Shown: piece by piece, positions 1-8,514 of the stretch
How the letters are laid out: each line of letters opens with the position of its first letter
Numbering within the stretch: the stretch's first letter is position 1
NCBI GenBank assembly: GCA_016195385.1
Contig: JACPZS010000039.1
Coordinates: 46,616 to 110,615, forward strand
Direction of reading: 5' to 3'
DNA: 64,000 nt
Source: Verrucomicrobiota bacterium
Lineage (GTDB): Bacteria > Verrucomicrobiota > Verrucomicrobiia > Limisphaerales > JACPZS01
Translations under genes and position numbers: made by a program
The notes under the pieces: generated by a model
Databases searched by the model: none
Told to the model about the DNA's origin: nothing
Seen by the model: the letters and a program-made list of their open reading frames with translations, nothing else

Positions 1-287
1 CGCCACATCGTCTGATTCAGCAGCCACGTCTTGAAGGCGCACTTCGCCGGATCGTAACGAAACTCCGGCAGCTTGCGCGCCACGCCGATCACGGTTTCCT
101 GCACGACTTCCTCCGCCTCGGTCTCCGTGCAACCGGCTTTGAGCGCGAAGCGGAAAATCAATTCGCGATACCGCGCAAAAAACTCGCGCCAACTCGCTTG
201 ATCTTCGCAATCCTTCAACCGCTCGAGCAAACTCGCGCGCGTCGCCAGCGAATCATCCTGCCGCTCCGAAATCACGTCGGCCATCAT
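1..287 (-). CDS. ECF-type RNA polymerase sigma factor (partial, N-terminus)
   Basis: The translation from the ATG at 287 runs off the left edge, giving about 95 residues. It contains a sigma region 2 pattern: residues reading REFFARYRELIFRFALKAG, then EAEEVVQETVIGVARKLPEF (the region 2.2-2.4 helix that contacts core polymerase and the -10 element), then an aromatic-rich end. Region 4 lies outside the window. Two adjacent ATG codons (287 and 284) could start it. Sigma factors of this kind are often paired with Ser/Thr kinases in Verrucomicrobia and Planctomycetes. A kinase lies at about 6.4 kb here but is not adjacent, so no partner is assigned. Confidence 0.8.
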   Translation of the reverse strand, partial: MMADVISERQDDSLATRASLLERLKDCEDQASWREFFARYRELIFRFALKAGCTETEAEEVVQETVIGVARKLPEFRYDPAKCAFKTWLLNQTMW

Positions 288-422
288 ACCCGTTCAACGC
301 GCTGGATGCAGGAAATCTTTCAAACGCAGCAGAAAACCGCCTTTGACTCCAGCCCCCCAATTTCGTTGGCCGTGGACCCTGGTGGTGATTGACAGAGCTT
401 CGCGGTAAGCCAATCTTACCAC

Positions 423-683
423 ATGACAGCGAGCATTTCGACAAAAGGCCAGATTGTTCTCCCGAAGCAATTGCGTGAGTTGGACAAGATTCAACCGGCG
501 GATGATTTCCATGTTACCCGTTTAGGCCCCGGAAAGTATCTCTATCAGCGGATTCAAAAGCCGCGCCAGCAAAACGCGACACTAACCATTGGCAAAGACG
601 GGCTGCCCATCTTTCGAGTTCCGAAGGGCGCTCCGAGGTTAACGACCGAAGAAGTCAAACGATTGGAAGCTGAGTTGCCGTGA
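423..683 (+). CDS. AbrB/MazE-like antitoxin (VapB-type)
   Basis: This 86-residue protein has an N-terminal SpoVT-AbrB swapped-hairpin domain (about residues 3-50), seen in STKGQIVLPKQLRELDKIQ. The C-terminal tail is charged and would be expected to neutralise the toxin. Its TGA overlaps the GTG start of the PIN-domain gene by four bases, the usual arrangement for translationally coupled antitoxin-toxin pairs. In this family the antitoxin dimer binds the operon promoter, so autorepression is expected, but no operator was identified in the short upstream gap. Confidence 0.85.
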   Translation: MTASISTKGQIVLPKQLRELDKIQPADDFHVTRLGPGKYLYQRIQKPRQQNATLTIGKDGLPIFRVPKGAPRLTTEEVKRLEAELP

Positions 684-1081
684 CTCGCCTGCTCGACACC
701 AATGTGCTCATTGCCCTGACGTGGCCGAACCACACCGAGCACCGCAAAACCAGACAATGGTTTCGAGGAGTGGACAGTTTTGCGACCTGCCCGATCACTC
801 AACTTGGCTTCTGCCGTATCTCCACGCACTTGAAGTACGCGGCCAGCCCGGATGATGCGTTGGCCGCCATTCGTGCGTGGATTGGGCATGTTAACCACGA
901 ATTCTGGCCGGACGATGTTAGGATGGATGACGCCCGGCTACCCAAGATTCGCGGCCACCAACAGTTCACGGACGCTTATCTCTTCGCCCTAGCCCGCAAA
1001 CACTGCGGAAAGTTGGCCAGCTTGGATCTCGGCTTTCGCAGCCTGGCCACTGCCGCACCCGCTCATTTGGAACTCATTTAG
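680..1081 (+). CDS. PIN-domain toxin ribonuclease (VapC-type)
   Basis: This 133-residue protein has a PIN fold throughout. Acidic positions expected to bind Mg/Mn are Asp6 in LLDTNVLIAL, Asp98 in FTDAYLFALARKHCG and Asp116 in LASLDLGF. The segment CPITQLGFCRIST resembles the PIN subfamily with the TQxGFxR signature (Mtu PIN type). VapC toxins cleave tRNA or rRNA to arrest growth and are neutralised by the antitoxin encoded just upstream. The start is GTG at 680, overlapping the antitoxin stop. A short GC hairpin follows the stop codon. Confidence 0.88.
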   Translation: MTRLLDTNVLIALTWPNHTEHRKTRQWFRGVDSFATCPITQLGFCRISTHLKYAASPDDALAAIRAWIGHVNHEFWPDDVRMDDARLPKIRGHQQFTDAYLFALARKHCGKLASLDLGFRSLATAAPAHLELI

Positions 1082-1098
1082 CGGCGCAACCACGCCGC
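1081..1098 (+). terminator. Short GC hairpin after the toxin gene
   Basis: The arms gcggcg and cgccgc enclose a six-base loop directly at the toxin stop codon. No T-tract follows, so a terminator role is only a possibility. It marks the boundary between the toxin-antitoxin pair and the repeat region. Confidence 0.3.
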
Positions 1099-1123
1099 TT
1101 CCGCCCACGCCGCCCATTTTCAT

Positions 1124-1684
1124 GTGTCGCAGCGGATACTTGGCGGGTTTCTCGGATTGGTAGTTCCACAAACGTTGGAGTCGCCGGCGGTGTTTTCAGA
1201 GAACTCCTCTGAAGTGATAGATTTTCCGAAACCCGTCCGTTTAACGGTTATGAAACGCATCGGAACATTCGCAACTTCTGGCCACCGCTCAACGAAGAGG
1301 GGAATCACCATTTCATTGACTGCAAGAACGATTTCAGTCGCCGGGCAACTTTTCGCCGCGGCGGAATCAATTCTGCGACCTGTCGGGCGAAATTATTCGG
1401 CGGTTGCACAAACTTCTTCGACCAGCGCGCAAACCCTCGCTGCGACTACAACGCCCCTTGCAACGTCTGCGAGAACTTTTGCAGCCATTGAACAATCTCT
1501 TGCGACGGTTGCCAGAACTCTATCAGCGTCCGCAATAACTCTGGCGACCGTCAAAACAATTCTAGCAAAGCCCGCGAGAACTATTTCGGCGGTCCAAACA
1601 ACTCTTGCAGCGGCTGCGAGAACTATTTTGACCGCCGCTACAACTGTTTTAGCCCCTAAAACAACCCTCGCAACGGCTCAATAA
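1124..1684 (+). other. Open frame through the 21-bp array, probably not a gene
   Basis: A 186-codon frame crosses the array. It would encode a Thr/Ala-rich heptad-repeat tail after about 45 unremarkable residues. No signal peptide, known domain or clear ribosome site was seen. A 21-bp period automatically keeps any stop-free frame open, so length alone is weak evidence. It could still encode a low-complexity helical protein. The 40 bases before it hold no other gene. Confidence 0.25.
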
Positions 1685-1741
1685 ACTGTTTTAACCGCTG
1701 AAATAACCCTCTCAACCATTGAAAATGGCCTAAAAACTCAA
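1301..1741 (+). repeat. Degenerate 21-bp tandem repeat array (about 21 units)
   Basis: Units of exactly 21 bp can be laid end to end from 1301 to about 1741 (boundaries at 1301, 1322, 1343 and so on to 1721). A weaker unit sits at 1259. The best conserved core is roughly RNAACTNTTNCRRCSGYY. The units are similar but not identical, and there are no unique spacers. One frame (open from 1124 to 1684) reads as seven-residue repeats such as ARTISAV, QTTLAAA and ARTILTA. The periodicity continues for about two units past the TAA at 1682-1684, which argues that the DNA or RNA period, not the peptide, is what is kept. 21 bp is also two helical turns. The array ends about 90 bp before the start of the 226-aa gene, with an A-rich spacer between. 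Confidence 0.8.
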
Positions 1742-1828
1742 AAAACAGCAAAAAAGCCCGAAAAGCACCCAGACTTAGCACCCCAGATCCCAGACCCAAA
1801 ACCCGAAACCCGAAACCCTAACAAGTTT

Positions 1829-2509
1829 ATGCCCAAAGCCTACTTCATCCCGCCCGACGATGCCGGCAAATGCACCTGGCTCAGTAACTTCGCCGCCAAA
1901 CTGCCCACTCACGCCCCGCTCGTCGGCGTCACTCCGGCGGAAGTCGCTGCCGTCCAGTCCGACAACCTCATGTTCGCCTACGCCTGCGACGCCACCAACC
2001 AGTTCAAGCAATGCGCCCAGGAATGGGTCGCCTTCAAAAACGCGCTGCGCAACGGTTCCGCCGTGGGCAGCCTGCCCGTCGCGCCCGCGCTCGCTGGCCC
2101 GCCGGCTCTCGTGCCGGCGGATATTTTCGGGCGCAACTCCGCGCTCGGCTCGCGCCTCAAGAAACACGCGGCCTACACCGACGCGATGGGCCAGGACCTG
2201 GGCTTGATTGGCGCGGAGCAAACCACCGATCTCGTCAACCTCAAGCCGGGCTTGAAAGTGCAGATGCAGGCGGGGCGGCCAAACATTCTGTGGACGAAGC
2301 AGGGGATGGACGGCTTGGAGATTTGGGTGGATCGCGGCACAGGCACGTTTGCATTCCTCGCGATTGACACCGTGCCAGATTATCTGGACACGGCCGCGTT
2401 GCCCGCCGCTGGCGCGAGTGCGGTGTGGAAATACAAGGCGATCTATCGTCTGCACGACGAACAGGTTGGCCAGTGGAGTGACATCCTCAGCGTCAGTGTG
2501 ATGGGATGA
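1829..2509 (+). CDS. Conserved protein of unknown function beside the repeat array
   Basis: This 226-residue protein starts at an ATG preceded by an A/C-rich leader. It has no signal peptide or membrane segment. The N-terminal half looks helical (WLSNFAAKLPTHAPLVGVT, then AEVAAVQSDNLMFAYACDA). The C-terminal half looks like a beta sandwich ending in WKYKAIYRLHDEQVGQWSD, reminiscent of a fibronectin type III-like fold. From memory, similar proteins occur in Verrucomicrobia and Bacteroidetes without an assigned role; this was not checked. The gene lies directly downstream of the 21-bp array and upstream of a perfect 10-bp hairpin, so array, gene and hairpin may form one module. Function is unknown. 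Confidence 0.8.
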   Translation: MPKAYFIPPDDAGKCTWLSNFAAKLPTHAPLVGVTPAEVAAVQSDNLMFAYACDATNQFKQCAQEWVAFKNALRNGSAVGSLPVAPALAGPPALVPADIFGRNSALGSRLKKHAAYTDAMGQDLGLIGAEQTTDLVNLKPGLKVQMQAGRPNILWTKQGMDGLEIWVDRGTGTFAFLAIDTVPDYLDTAALPAAGASAVWKYKAIYRLHDEQVGQWSDILSVSVMG

Positions 2510-2534
2510 ACAACCGAACCGGCAAACCGACGGG

Positions 2535-2558
2535 AGGGCCGCTGTCCCCAGCGGCCCT
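2535..2558 (+). terminator. Perfect 10-bp GC hairpin after the array-linked gene
   Basis: The arms agggccgctg and cagcggccct pair perfectly around a TCCC loop, 26 bp after the 226-aa gene. There is no T-tract, so it may act as a transcript-end or stability structure. It could also be a dispersed REP-like palindrome. Confidence 0.55.
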
Positions 2559-2645
2559 GATCAAACGAAAGGCGAGCCTGTGCGGCAATTGCGGACGCAC
2601 CGGAGGGAAAGATCAGAGCAACCGAGTTCGACGGCTTTCTCTTCG

Positions 2646-2706
2646 GGACACGAATTTCACCGATGACTGAGGATTCAATCCGTGAGAATCCGTGCAATTC
2701 GTGTCC
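2646..2706. repeat. Inverted repeat of a dispersed intergenic element
   Basis: The 11-bp arms ggacacgaatt (2646-2656) and aattcgtgtcc (2696-2706) flank 39 bp containing ccgtgagaatccgtgc. Words such as AATCCGTG and ATTCGTGTCC are typical of small non-coding repeats scattered in Verrucomicrobia and Planctomycetes genomes, as recalled and not searched. The element ends 33 bp before the prepilin-like gene and could fold in its 5' leader. Confidence 0.55.
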
Positions 2707-2739
2707 AGTTAATTTTGCGCCGTAGCACAAGAACGATTT

Positions 2740-3543
2740 ATGAACTCAACTCGAACCCAAGACGGACAAAGGAACGGCTTCACGCTCATCGAACTGCTCG
2801 TCGTCATCGCCATCATCGCGATTTTGGCGTCAATGCTTCTCCCGGCGCTCGCGAAGGCCAAATCGAAAGCGCAATCTATAAAGTGCTTGGGCAATTTGCG
2901 ACAGCTAGGCTTGGCATGGCACCTGTACACGCTCGATCACGACGACGCAATGCCTCCCAATTTTGAAGGCCCGGATAGCGGAGGACTGAGTCGAGGCCTG
3001 CCGGGTTCGTGGGTTCTTGGTAATGCACAATCAGACACGACGACCAGCAATGTTCAGGGCGGCGTTCTCTACATTTATGTCAATAGCAGTGCTGTGTATC
3101 GATGCCCGGCAGACCGGTCCAGCGTCAGGGCTGTTCCAAGCCTCGTCCGTACACGCAGCTACTCGCTCAATGGCTGGTTGAACGATGACGAAACTCGTTT
3201 GGGATACCCGCCCGAATTGTTCAAGCCCTACCTCAAGACAAAGTCCGCGCAACTGCTCAAGCCTGTGCAAGTCTTCACGTTCATTGATGAACATGAGCAA
3301 AGTATCGACGATGGTTCCTTTATCACGGTTTTCCCAGCAGTCGCAGCACCGGGCAACCAAGGCGATTGGATCAGCTTGCCTTCAGACCGGCACGACCAAG
3401 GATGCAGCGTTGGATTCGCAGATGGTCATGCCGAGCACAAGCGATGGAAAGCTCCCAAACGGTTCGAAATCCCAAGGCGCCCTCCCGTCGGGGAAGATTT
3501 GAAGGATCTTCGTCAAATGCTTGAGTGGATCCAGCAGGAATAA
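2740..3543 (+). CDS. Prepilin-like exported protein with H-X9-DG C-terminus
   Basis: This 267-residue protein begins with a type IV prepilin/pseudopilin leader: [20 protein letters not shown] at about residues 13-32, with cleavage expected after Gly13 and methylation of the new Phe. The long hydrophobic helix is followed by a globular domain. The C-terminal [15 protein letters not shown] segment matches the processing-associated H-X9-DG pattern common in large paralogous families of Planctomycetes and Verrucomicrobia. It is likely assembled or exported through a type II secretion/type IV pilus-like apparatus. The downstream RCC1-repeat gene starts 74 bp after its stop and may be its cargo or operon partner. 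Confidence 0.9.
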   Translation: MNSTRTQDGQRNGFTLIELLVVIAIIAILASMLLPALAKAKSKAQSIKCLGNLRQLGLAWHLYTLDHDDAMPPNFEGPDSGGLSRGLPGSWVLGNAQSDTTTSNVQGGVLYIYVNSSAVYRCPADRSSVRAVPSLVRTRSYSLNGWLNDDETRLGYPPELFKPYLKTKSAQLLKPVQVFTFIDEHEQSIDDGSFITVFPAVAAPGNQGDWISLPSDRHDQGCSVGFADGHAEHKRWKAPKRFEIPRRPPVGEDLKDLRQMLEWIQQE

Positions 3544-3617
3544 GGGCTTACTGTCGCTTGCTCCTCGCTGCCCGCGTCGTCTCGAATACCTTTGTCATCG
3601 ATCTCACAGTCAGCGAT

Positions 3618-6329
3618 ATGAAATTGCAAAACTACTTTCTCACACTGTTGCTTATTTTTGTGGTTTGCCCCGGCGACACCACTGCTCAGGCGCAAGCTTC
3701 CGTCGCTGTAGCGGCGTGGGGAAACAACGATAGTGGCCAAACGACCGTGCCCGTCGCGGCGCAAAGTGGTGTGATGGCAATTGCAGCCGGAGCGCGTCAC
3801 ACCGTGGCCTTAAAGAGCGACGGCTCGGTCGTAGCGTGGGGACGTAACGACAGCGGCCAAGCGACAGTGCCCGTCGTGGCGCAAAGCGGGGTCACAGCGA
3901 TTGCAGCAGGAGGCAACCACACCGTGGCCTTAAAGAACGACGGCTCGGTTGTGGCGTGGGGATGGAACGAAAACGGCCAAACGACCGTGCCCGTCGCGGC
4001 ACAGAGTGGCGTTATAGCGATTGCAGCAGGAGACGCTCACAGCGTGGCCTTAAAGAGCGACGGCACCGTCGTGGCGTGGGGAGACAACAATTCAGGCCAG
4101 GTTACAGCAGCTCCAACAACGAACGCTCCCTCTGCGACAGCAAGTCCAGTCACACTGAACGGCCAAGTCTTGAGCGGGGTGAAGGCGATTGCGGCCGGAG
4201 GTTATCACACCGTCGCCCTAAAAAGCGACGGCTCAGTGGTAGCTTGGGGACAAAACGACTCCGGCCAGGTCAATGGAACCACGTCACGGTCGTTTGCGAT
4301 AGCGAATCCAGTCAGACTGCGTGGGCAGACCTTGGACACGGTGTTATTGAGTGGAGTGATTGCGATTGCGGCTGGCGAATGGCACACTGTCGCCTTGAGG
4401 AACGACGGCTCAGTAGTGGCTTGGGGACACAACAGTTACGATGAAACAACAGTACCCGTCACGGCACAAAGCGGAGTGGTGGCGATTGCGGCAGGCGGTT
4501 CCTACACAGTGGTTTTGAAGAGCGACGGAACAATTGTCGCATGGGGATATAATGAAAACGGCCAAATGATGGTGCCTATGGCGGCGCAGGGTAGAGTGAC
4601 GGCGCTTGCTGCAGGCTGGTCTCACGTTGCGGCGCTCGTCATTCCAACTGCTCCCACCATCAACGTGTCTCCTGTGAGCTTGGCTGTAAGCGCGTGGCAA
4701 AGCCCCAGCTTTACCGTGACGGCCACCGGTTTCCCCCTTTACTACCGGTGGCGTAAAGACGGCGTAAATCTTGTGGGTGCGATGAACGCCACTTACCGCC
4801 TGCCGTTCGCGCAGACGAATCATGCAGGCGAATATACCGTGGTGGTGAGCAATCCCGCCGGGAGTGTGACCAGCACCCCTCCGGCGGTGCTGACCGTGAA
4901 CGCGAGCATTTCTCCAGGCACAGTCGTGGCGTGGGGAGAAAATGCTTCAGGCCAATTGGACGTACCAGTCGCGGCACAGAGCGGAGTGACGGCCATTTCG
5001 GCGGGAGGGATCCACTACTACGGCGATCGGTCGATTGGTTACAGCTTGGCCTTGAAGAACGACGGCTCAGTGGTGGCGTGGGGAACCACCAATAATGCCT
5101 CGACCGGTCCAGACTTCCGCCAGTCGCAAGTGCCCGCTGCGGCCCAAAGCGGGGTGACGGCCATCTCGGCGGCAGACTTTCATGCCGCAGTTTTGAAGAA
5201 TGACGGCACGGTGGTGGCATGGGGGGACAACCGTGCCGGCCAAGTGACAGGAATTCCAACATTCGACCAAGCAGGCGAGCCATATTTTCCGATAGCAAGT
5301 CCCGTCACACTGAACGGCCAAGTGTTGAGAGGCGTGACGGCGATTGCGGCAGCAGGGCTTCACACGTTCGGCCTGGGCGGTTGGGGGCATACAGTGGCCC
5401 TGAAAAAGGACGGAACGGTCGTTGCTTGGGGCCACAACGGCGGCGGACAGGTCACAGGAACTCCGACGACCAACGACCCTCCGGCTGCGATCGCAAGTCC
5501 CGTCATATTGGACGGGCAGGTGTTGAGTAATATCACCGCGATCTCGGCGAGAGCAATTCACACTGTGGCATTGAAGAACGGCGGCACGGTGGTGGCTTGG
5601 GGCTTCAACACGCACGGACAAGTCACTGGAACTCCATCAACCAACAATGGAGCTGAAGTTGCAATCGCAAATCCAGTCATACTGGATGGCCAAGTCCTGA
5701 ACGGCGTGAAAGAGATTTCGGCTGGAGCGTATCACACCGTGGCCTTGAAGTACGATGGCACAGTGGTGGCTTGGGGAGCCAACTTCTATGGCCAAGTGAC
5801 AGGGACCCCAACGACTAACGAACCTTACTCCGCTATCGCAAGTCCAGTCACACTGGAAGGTCAGGTCTTGACCGGCGTGAAAACGATCGCGGCAGGTGGT
5901 TATTACACCGCGGCCTTGAAGAACGACGGCACGGTCGTGGCGTGGGGAGACAATGGTGTGGGCGAGATCACAGGGGCTACAACAACGAACAACTTTGGGG
6001 GTTGGGGGAGTGCAATAGCGAATCCAGTCACACTAAGAGGTCAAGTCTTGAGCGGCGTGACGGCAATCGCGGCGAGTTACATTCACACCGTGGCTCTTCT
6101 CGGCAATGTCCCGCTGCTGCCCTCTCTAAATACTATGACCAGCGGCAATGAAATCATCATCTCCTGGCCCACGAATGCCGTCGGGTTCAGACTGCAAGCA
6201 ACGACCAGTTTGGTTCCACTGGTCAATTGGATCGATTACGCCAGTCCTTCTGCGGTTCATGGTGGGCAATTCACCGTCACAAATAGTCTTTCCGGCGACG
6301 CACGTTTTTTTCGGCTACTGAAGCGGTAA
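3618..6329 (+). CDS. Secreted RCC1-repeat protein with Ig-like domain
   Basis: The start at 3618 gives a clean signal peptide (MKLQNYFLTLLLIFVVCPG, then DTTAQAQA) and 903 residues; the frame is open further upstream, but only as overlap with the prepilin gene. Fourteen VAWGxNxxGQ-type motifs mark RCC1-like beta-propeller blades, seven before and seven after a central Ig-like domain (YYRWRKDGVNLVG, then NHAGEYTVVVSNPAGSVTS). The C-terminus (IIISWPTNAVGFRLQATTSL, ending ARFFRLLKR) is a beta-sandwich tail often seen on secreted verrucomicrobial proteins. A surface binding or structural role is inferred. The repeats are very similar at DNA level, so copy number may vary between strains. Confidence 0.88.
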   Translation: MKLQNYFLTLLLIFVVCPGDTTAQAQASVAVAAWGNNDSGQTTVPVAAQSGVMAIAAGARHTVALKSDGSVVAWGRNDSGQATVPVVAQSGVTAIAAGGNHTVALKNDGSVVAWGWNENGQTTVPVAAQSGVIAIAAGDAHSVALKSDGTVVAWGDNNSGQVTAAPTTNAPSATASPVTLNGQVLSGVKAIAAGGYHTVALKSDGSVVAWGQNDSGQVNGTTSRSFAIANPVRLRGQTLDTVLLSGVIAIAAGEWHTVALRNDGSVVAWGHNSYDETTVPVTAQSGVVAIAAGGSYTVVLKSDGTIVAWGYNENGQMMVPMAAQGRVTALAAGWSHVAALVIPTAPTINVSPVSLAVSAWQSPSFTVTATGFPLYYRWRKDGVNLVGAMNATYRLPFAQTNHAGEYTVVVSNPAGSVTSTPPAVLTVNASISPGTVVAWGENASGQLDVPVAAQSGVTAISAGGIHYYGDRSIGYSLALKNDGSVVAWGTTNNASTGPDFRQSQVPAAAQSGVTAISAADFHAAVLKNDGTVVAWGDNRAGQVTGIPTFDQAGEPYFPIASPVTLNGQVLRGVTAIAAAGLHTFGLGGWGHTVALKKDGTVVAWGHNGGGQVTGTPTTNDPPAAIASPVILDGQVLSNITAISARAIHTVALKNGGTVVAWGFNTHGQVTGTPSTNNGAEVAIANPVILDGQVLNGVKEISAGAYHTVALKYDGTVVAWGANFYGQVTGTPTTNEPYSAIASPVTLEGQVLTGVKTIAAGGYYTAALKNDGTVVAWGDNGVGEITGATTTNNFGGWGSAIANPVTLRGQVLSGVTAIAASYIHTVALLGNVPLLPSLNTMTSGNEIIISWPTNAVGFRLQATTSLVPLVNWIDYASPSAVHGGQFTVTNSLSGDARFFRLLKR

Positions 6330-6396
6330 TTGATTCAATATGGAGAATCTCAGAACTGGTCTATGCACCATGTAAAGTCAGGCAACAATACCGCGC

Positions 6397-8460
6397 TCAT
6401 TTTTTGTGCCACAGTGATTTCAGCAGTTCTTCGAATCGCGTGTCCGACCGAAGACCGTCAAAGCTTGCGTCCGTGTATATCGCAATTGCGAAATCTGCTG
6501 GCACCTTTTCTTTCGCAAGCCGCAAGTATTCGATCGCTTTGTTCGGCTGATTTAGATGGGCGTGGATCGTTGCCAAACTCAAAAAGTTTTGGTTGTCGGC
6601 TTTGGAATTTTCCATTTCAAGTCGCCGTTGCCAATAACCTTCACGCCCTCCTTGCTTGAAAGCAGTTTCCAAAGCATCGAATTCTGCTTTCACCTGCTTC
6701 GGATTTTCGCCGCTCTCCAATGCCGACTGTCTTCCTAAGCGGATGGAATTTGTATAGTCGCCTTTCGCTAGATAAAATTGGGACTGCGCGTAATGCGGCG
6801 AGTCAACGCCATCCTTGAGCCAAGACTTCGAATTGTCGTACAATTCGATGGCGCGGTCATATTCTCGGCACCAACCATAAACAAATCCCGAGTAAATTGT
6901 GCGAAGCTTTGAAGGAGTATGTCGGCCAACGTCGATGGCCTTCCTCAACTCCGCCAGCGCTTCCTTGGTGCGGCCCAGGGAGGCAAAATTCAGAGCAGCA
7001 ACTAAAAGGACTTGTTCTGAATCCGGACTTAATTTGATTGCGAGTCTGTTTTCTCTTTCGGCGGCTACAAAATCCAAAGCGAATACGTTAGCCGCCGCGA
7101 ATGCGGAGCGGGCAAGACCGGATCGCGGATCCAGCAGCACGGCTTTTTTTGCCGCCTCTTGTCCATTCCGGTTGCTCGTCTGACTTGGAATCGAAAACCA
7201 TGCGTCCGCCAATTGGGCATACGCGTCAGCAAACATGGGATCCCACTCGGTTGCTTTTTCAAAATGCTTGATCGCCTCTGCTGCATTGAGATTGAGATGT
7301 AATTCGTCGTATCCCCTAACGTACTCCACGTTGGCTTCGACAACGGGTGATCTCTTGAAATCGGACGAGCGTGGTGCCCGAAAGGTCAGCGAATAGACGA
7401 TCGCCGATACTACCGCGAGGCCGGCCAATGCCGCCGCAAGTTTCGTCGCAAGATGTTTAGTTCGCTGCCAGGCCCGCCGCTGTTTCACCGAGCGGCCAGC
7501 GTTCAGCAGTTCCAAGTCGGCGTGCAGTTCTTCGGCGTTCGTGTAGCGGTCCCGCGCATTGGAAGCACACGCTTTGACGATGATTTCGTTCAATTCGAGC
7601 AAGGCATCACGCTCCGGCACGTCGGGCCAGCCGAGCGGGAGGTCGGGAAAGTCGCGACGGTCGCGGCCCATCGCGGCTTCGTAGAGTACCTTGCCCAGCG
7701 CGTAGAGATCGGCTTGCGGCGTGCCGGGGCCTTCGGGCGCGAGGTAGCCTTCGGTGCCGACTATCGAGCGTGCGTCGTCGCCGGTGGCCGCGTGCGTCAC
7801 GAGGCCGATGTCCGCCAGCTTGGGCCGTCCGCCGACGAAGATGATGTTCGACGGTTTCACGTCGCGATGCACGAGTCCTTGCGCGTGCAGGTGCGCGAGC
7901 GCGTGCGTTAGCGAGAGGCCGATTTCGATGACGCGCACGACGGACAGGCGGCCACGCTGCTTCAAGTCATGGCGGAGAGTGTGGGGGACGTACAATGACG
8001 AATCACGAACATTGAATGATGAAGGAAGTCCGAAGTCCAAAGCTCGAAGATTGCTATTTGTAGTTGCGTGTTCGGCATTGGAGATTTGGGTTTCTTTCGG
8101 ATTTCGACCTTCGTCATTCGGGTTTGGCACCGTGTCGGCCAGTTCCATCACATAGTAGAAGTGGCTGTCGTCAGGCGCGCGGCCGACGTGGAGGATGGCG
8201 ACCTGGCTGGGATCGGAGCGGGAGATGGGTTCGTAGCGGCGTATGCCGGCGAATTCACGCTCGAACGGGCGCGGGTCGTCGCCGAACACGTCGCGCCGGA
8301 CAATTTTCACCGCGCGAAATTCGCCGAGGACGGTTCGCGCGAGCCAGACTTCGCCGTACGCGCCGACACCGATGCAGCGGATCAAAGCGTGATCCGGGAC
8401 TTGCGGTGGAACTCGCCCGGCAAATGAAGCAACGTCTGGCGGTGCCTCCAGTGGTTTCAT
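6397..8460 (-). CDS. Ser/Thr protein kinase with TPR-rich C-terminus
   Basis: This 687-residue membrane kinase has a glycine-rich loop IGVGAYGEVWLA (30-41), Lys52 in AVKIV, a catalytic HRDVKPSN (198-205), DIG replacing DFG at 217-219, and TEGYLAPE in the activation segment. A transmembrane helix lies near residues 339-362, followed by TPR-like helices to the end. Such kinases sense or scaffold signals in the envelope. Residues about 112-156, between the VMELADTV hinge and YVPHTLRHDL, are encoded by an intergenic-type repeat element inserted in frame. The kinase motifs on both sides are intact, so the protein may still be active. DIG for DFG retains the metal-binding Asp. Confidence 0.92.
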   Translation of the reverse strand: MKPLEAPPDVASFAGRVPPQVPDHALIRCIGVGAYGEVWLARTVLGEFRAVKIVRRDVFGDDPRPFEREFAGIRRYEPISRSDPSQVAILHVGRAPDDSHFYYVMELADTVPNPNDEGRNPKETQISNAEHATTNSNLRALDFGLPSSFNVRDSSLYVPHTLRHDLKQRGRLSVVRVIEIGLSLTHALAHLHAQGLVHRDVKPSNIIFVGGRPKLADIGLVTHAATGDDARSIVGTEGYLAPEGPGTPQADLYALGKVLYEAAMGRDRRDFPDLPLGWPDVPERDALLELNEIIVKACASNARDRYTNAEELHADLELLNAGRSVKQRRAWQRTKHLATKLAAALAGLAVVSAIVYSLTFRAPRSSDFKRSPVVEANVEYVRGYDELHLNLNAAEAIKHFEKATEWDPMFADAYAQLADAWFSIPSQTSNRNGQEAAKKAVLLDPRSGLARSAFAAANVFALDFVAAERENRLAIKLSPDSEQVLLVAALNFASLGRTKEALAELRKAIDVGRHTPSKLRTIYSGFVYGWCREYDRAIELYDNSKSWLKDGVDSPHYAQSQFYLAKGDYTNSIRLGRQSALESGENPKQVKAEFDALETAFKQGGREGYWQRRLEMENSKADNQNFLSLATIHAHLNQPNKAIEYLRLAKEKVPADFAIAIYTDASFDGLRSDTRFEELLKSLWHKK
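7995..8127 (-). repeat. Dispersed repeat element inserted in frame in the kinase gene
   Basis: On the minus strand this stretch is built from words such as CCCGAATGACGAAGG, CGAAATCCGAAAGAAACCC and GATTCGTCATTG. These match the intergenic element near 55.9-56.1 kb. It spans about 44 codons without a stop and lengthens a kinase surface loop after the hinge region. Outer words cgaatgacgaa and attcgtcattg are partly complementary, so it can fold back on itself. Confidence 0.75.
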
Positions 8461-8514
8461 GCACGCTCACCTTATTTTTCCGGCGGCTTGTTTGCGAGCA
8501 CAAACGCGATACGC

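Noticed and set aside
1301..1741. CRISPR array
   Set aside because: Units are contiguous 21-bp degenerate repeats without unique spacers, and no cas genes are nearby.
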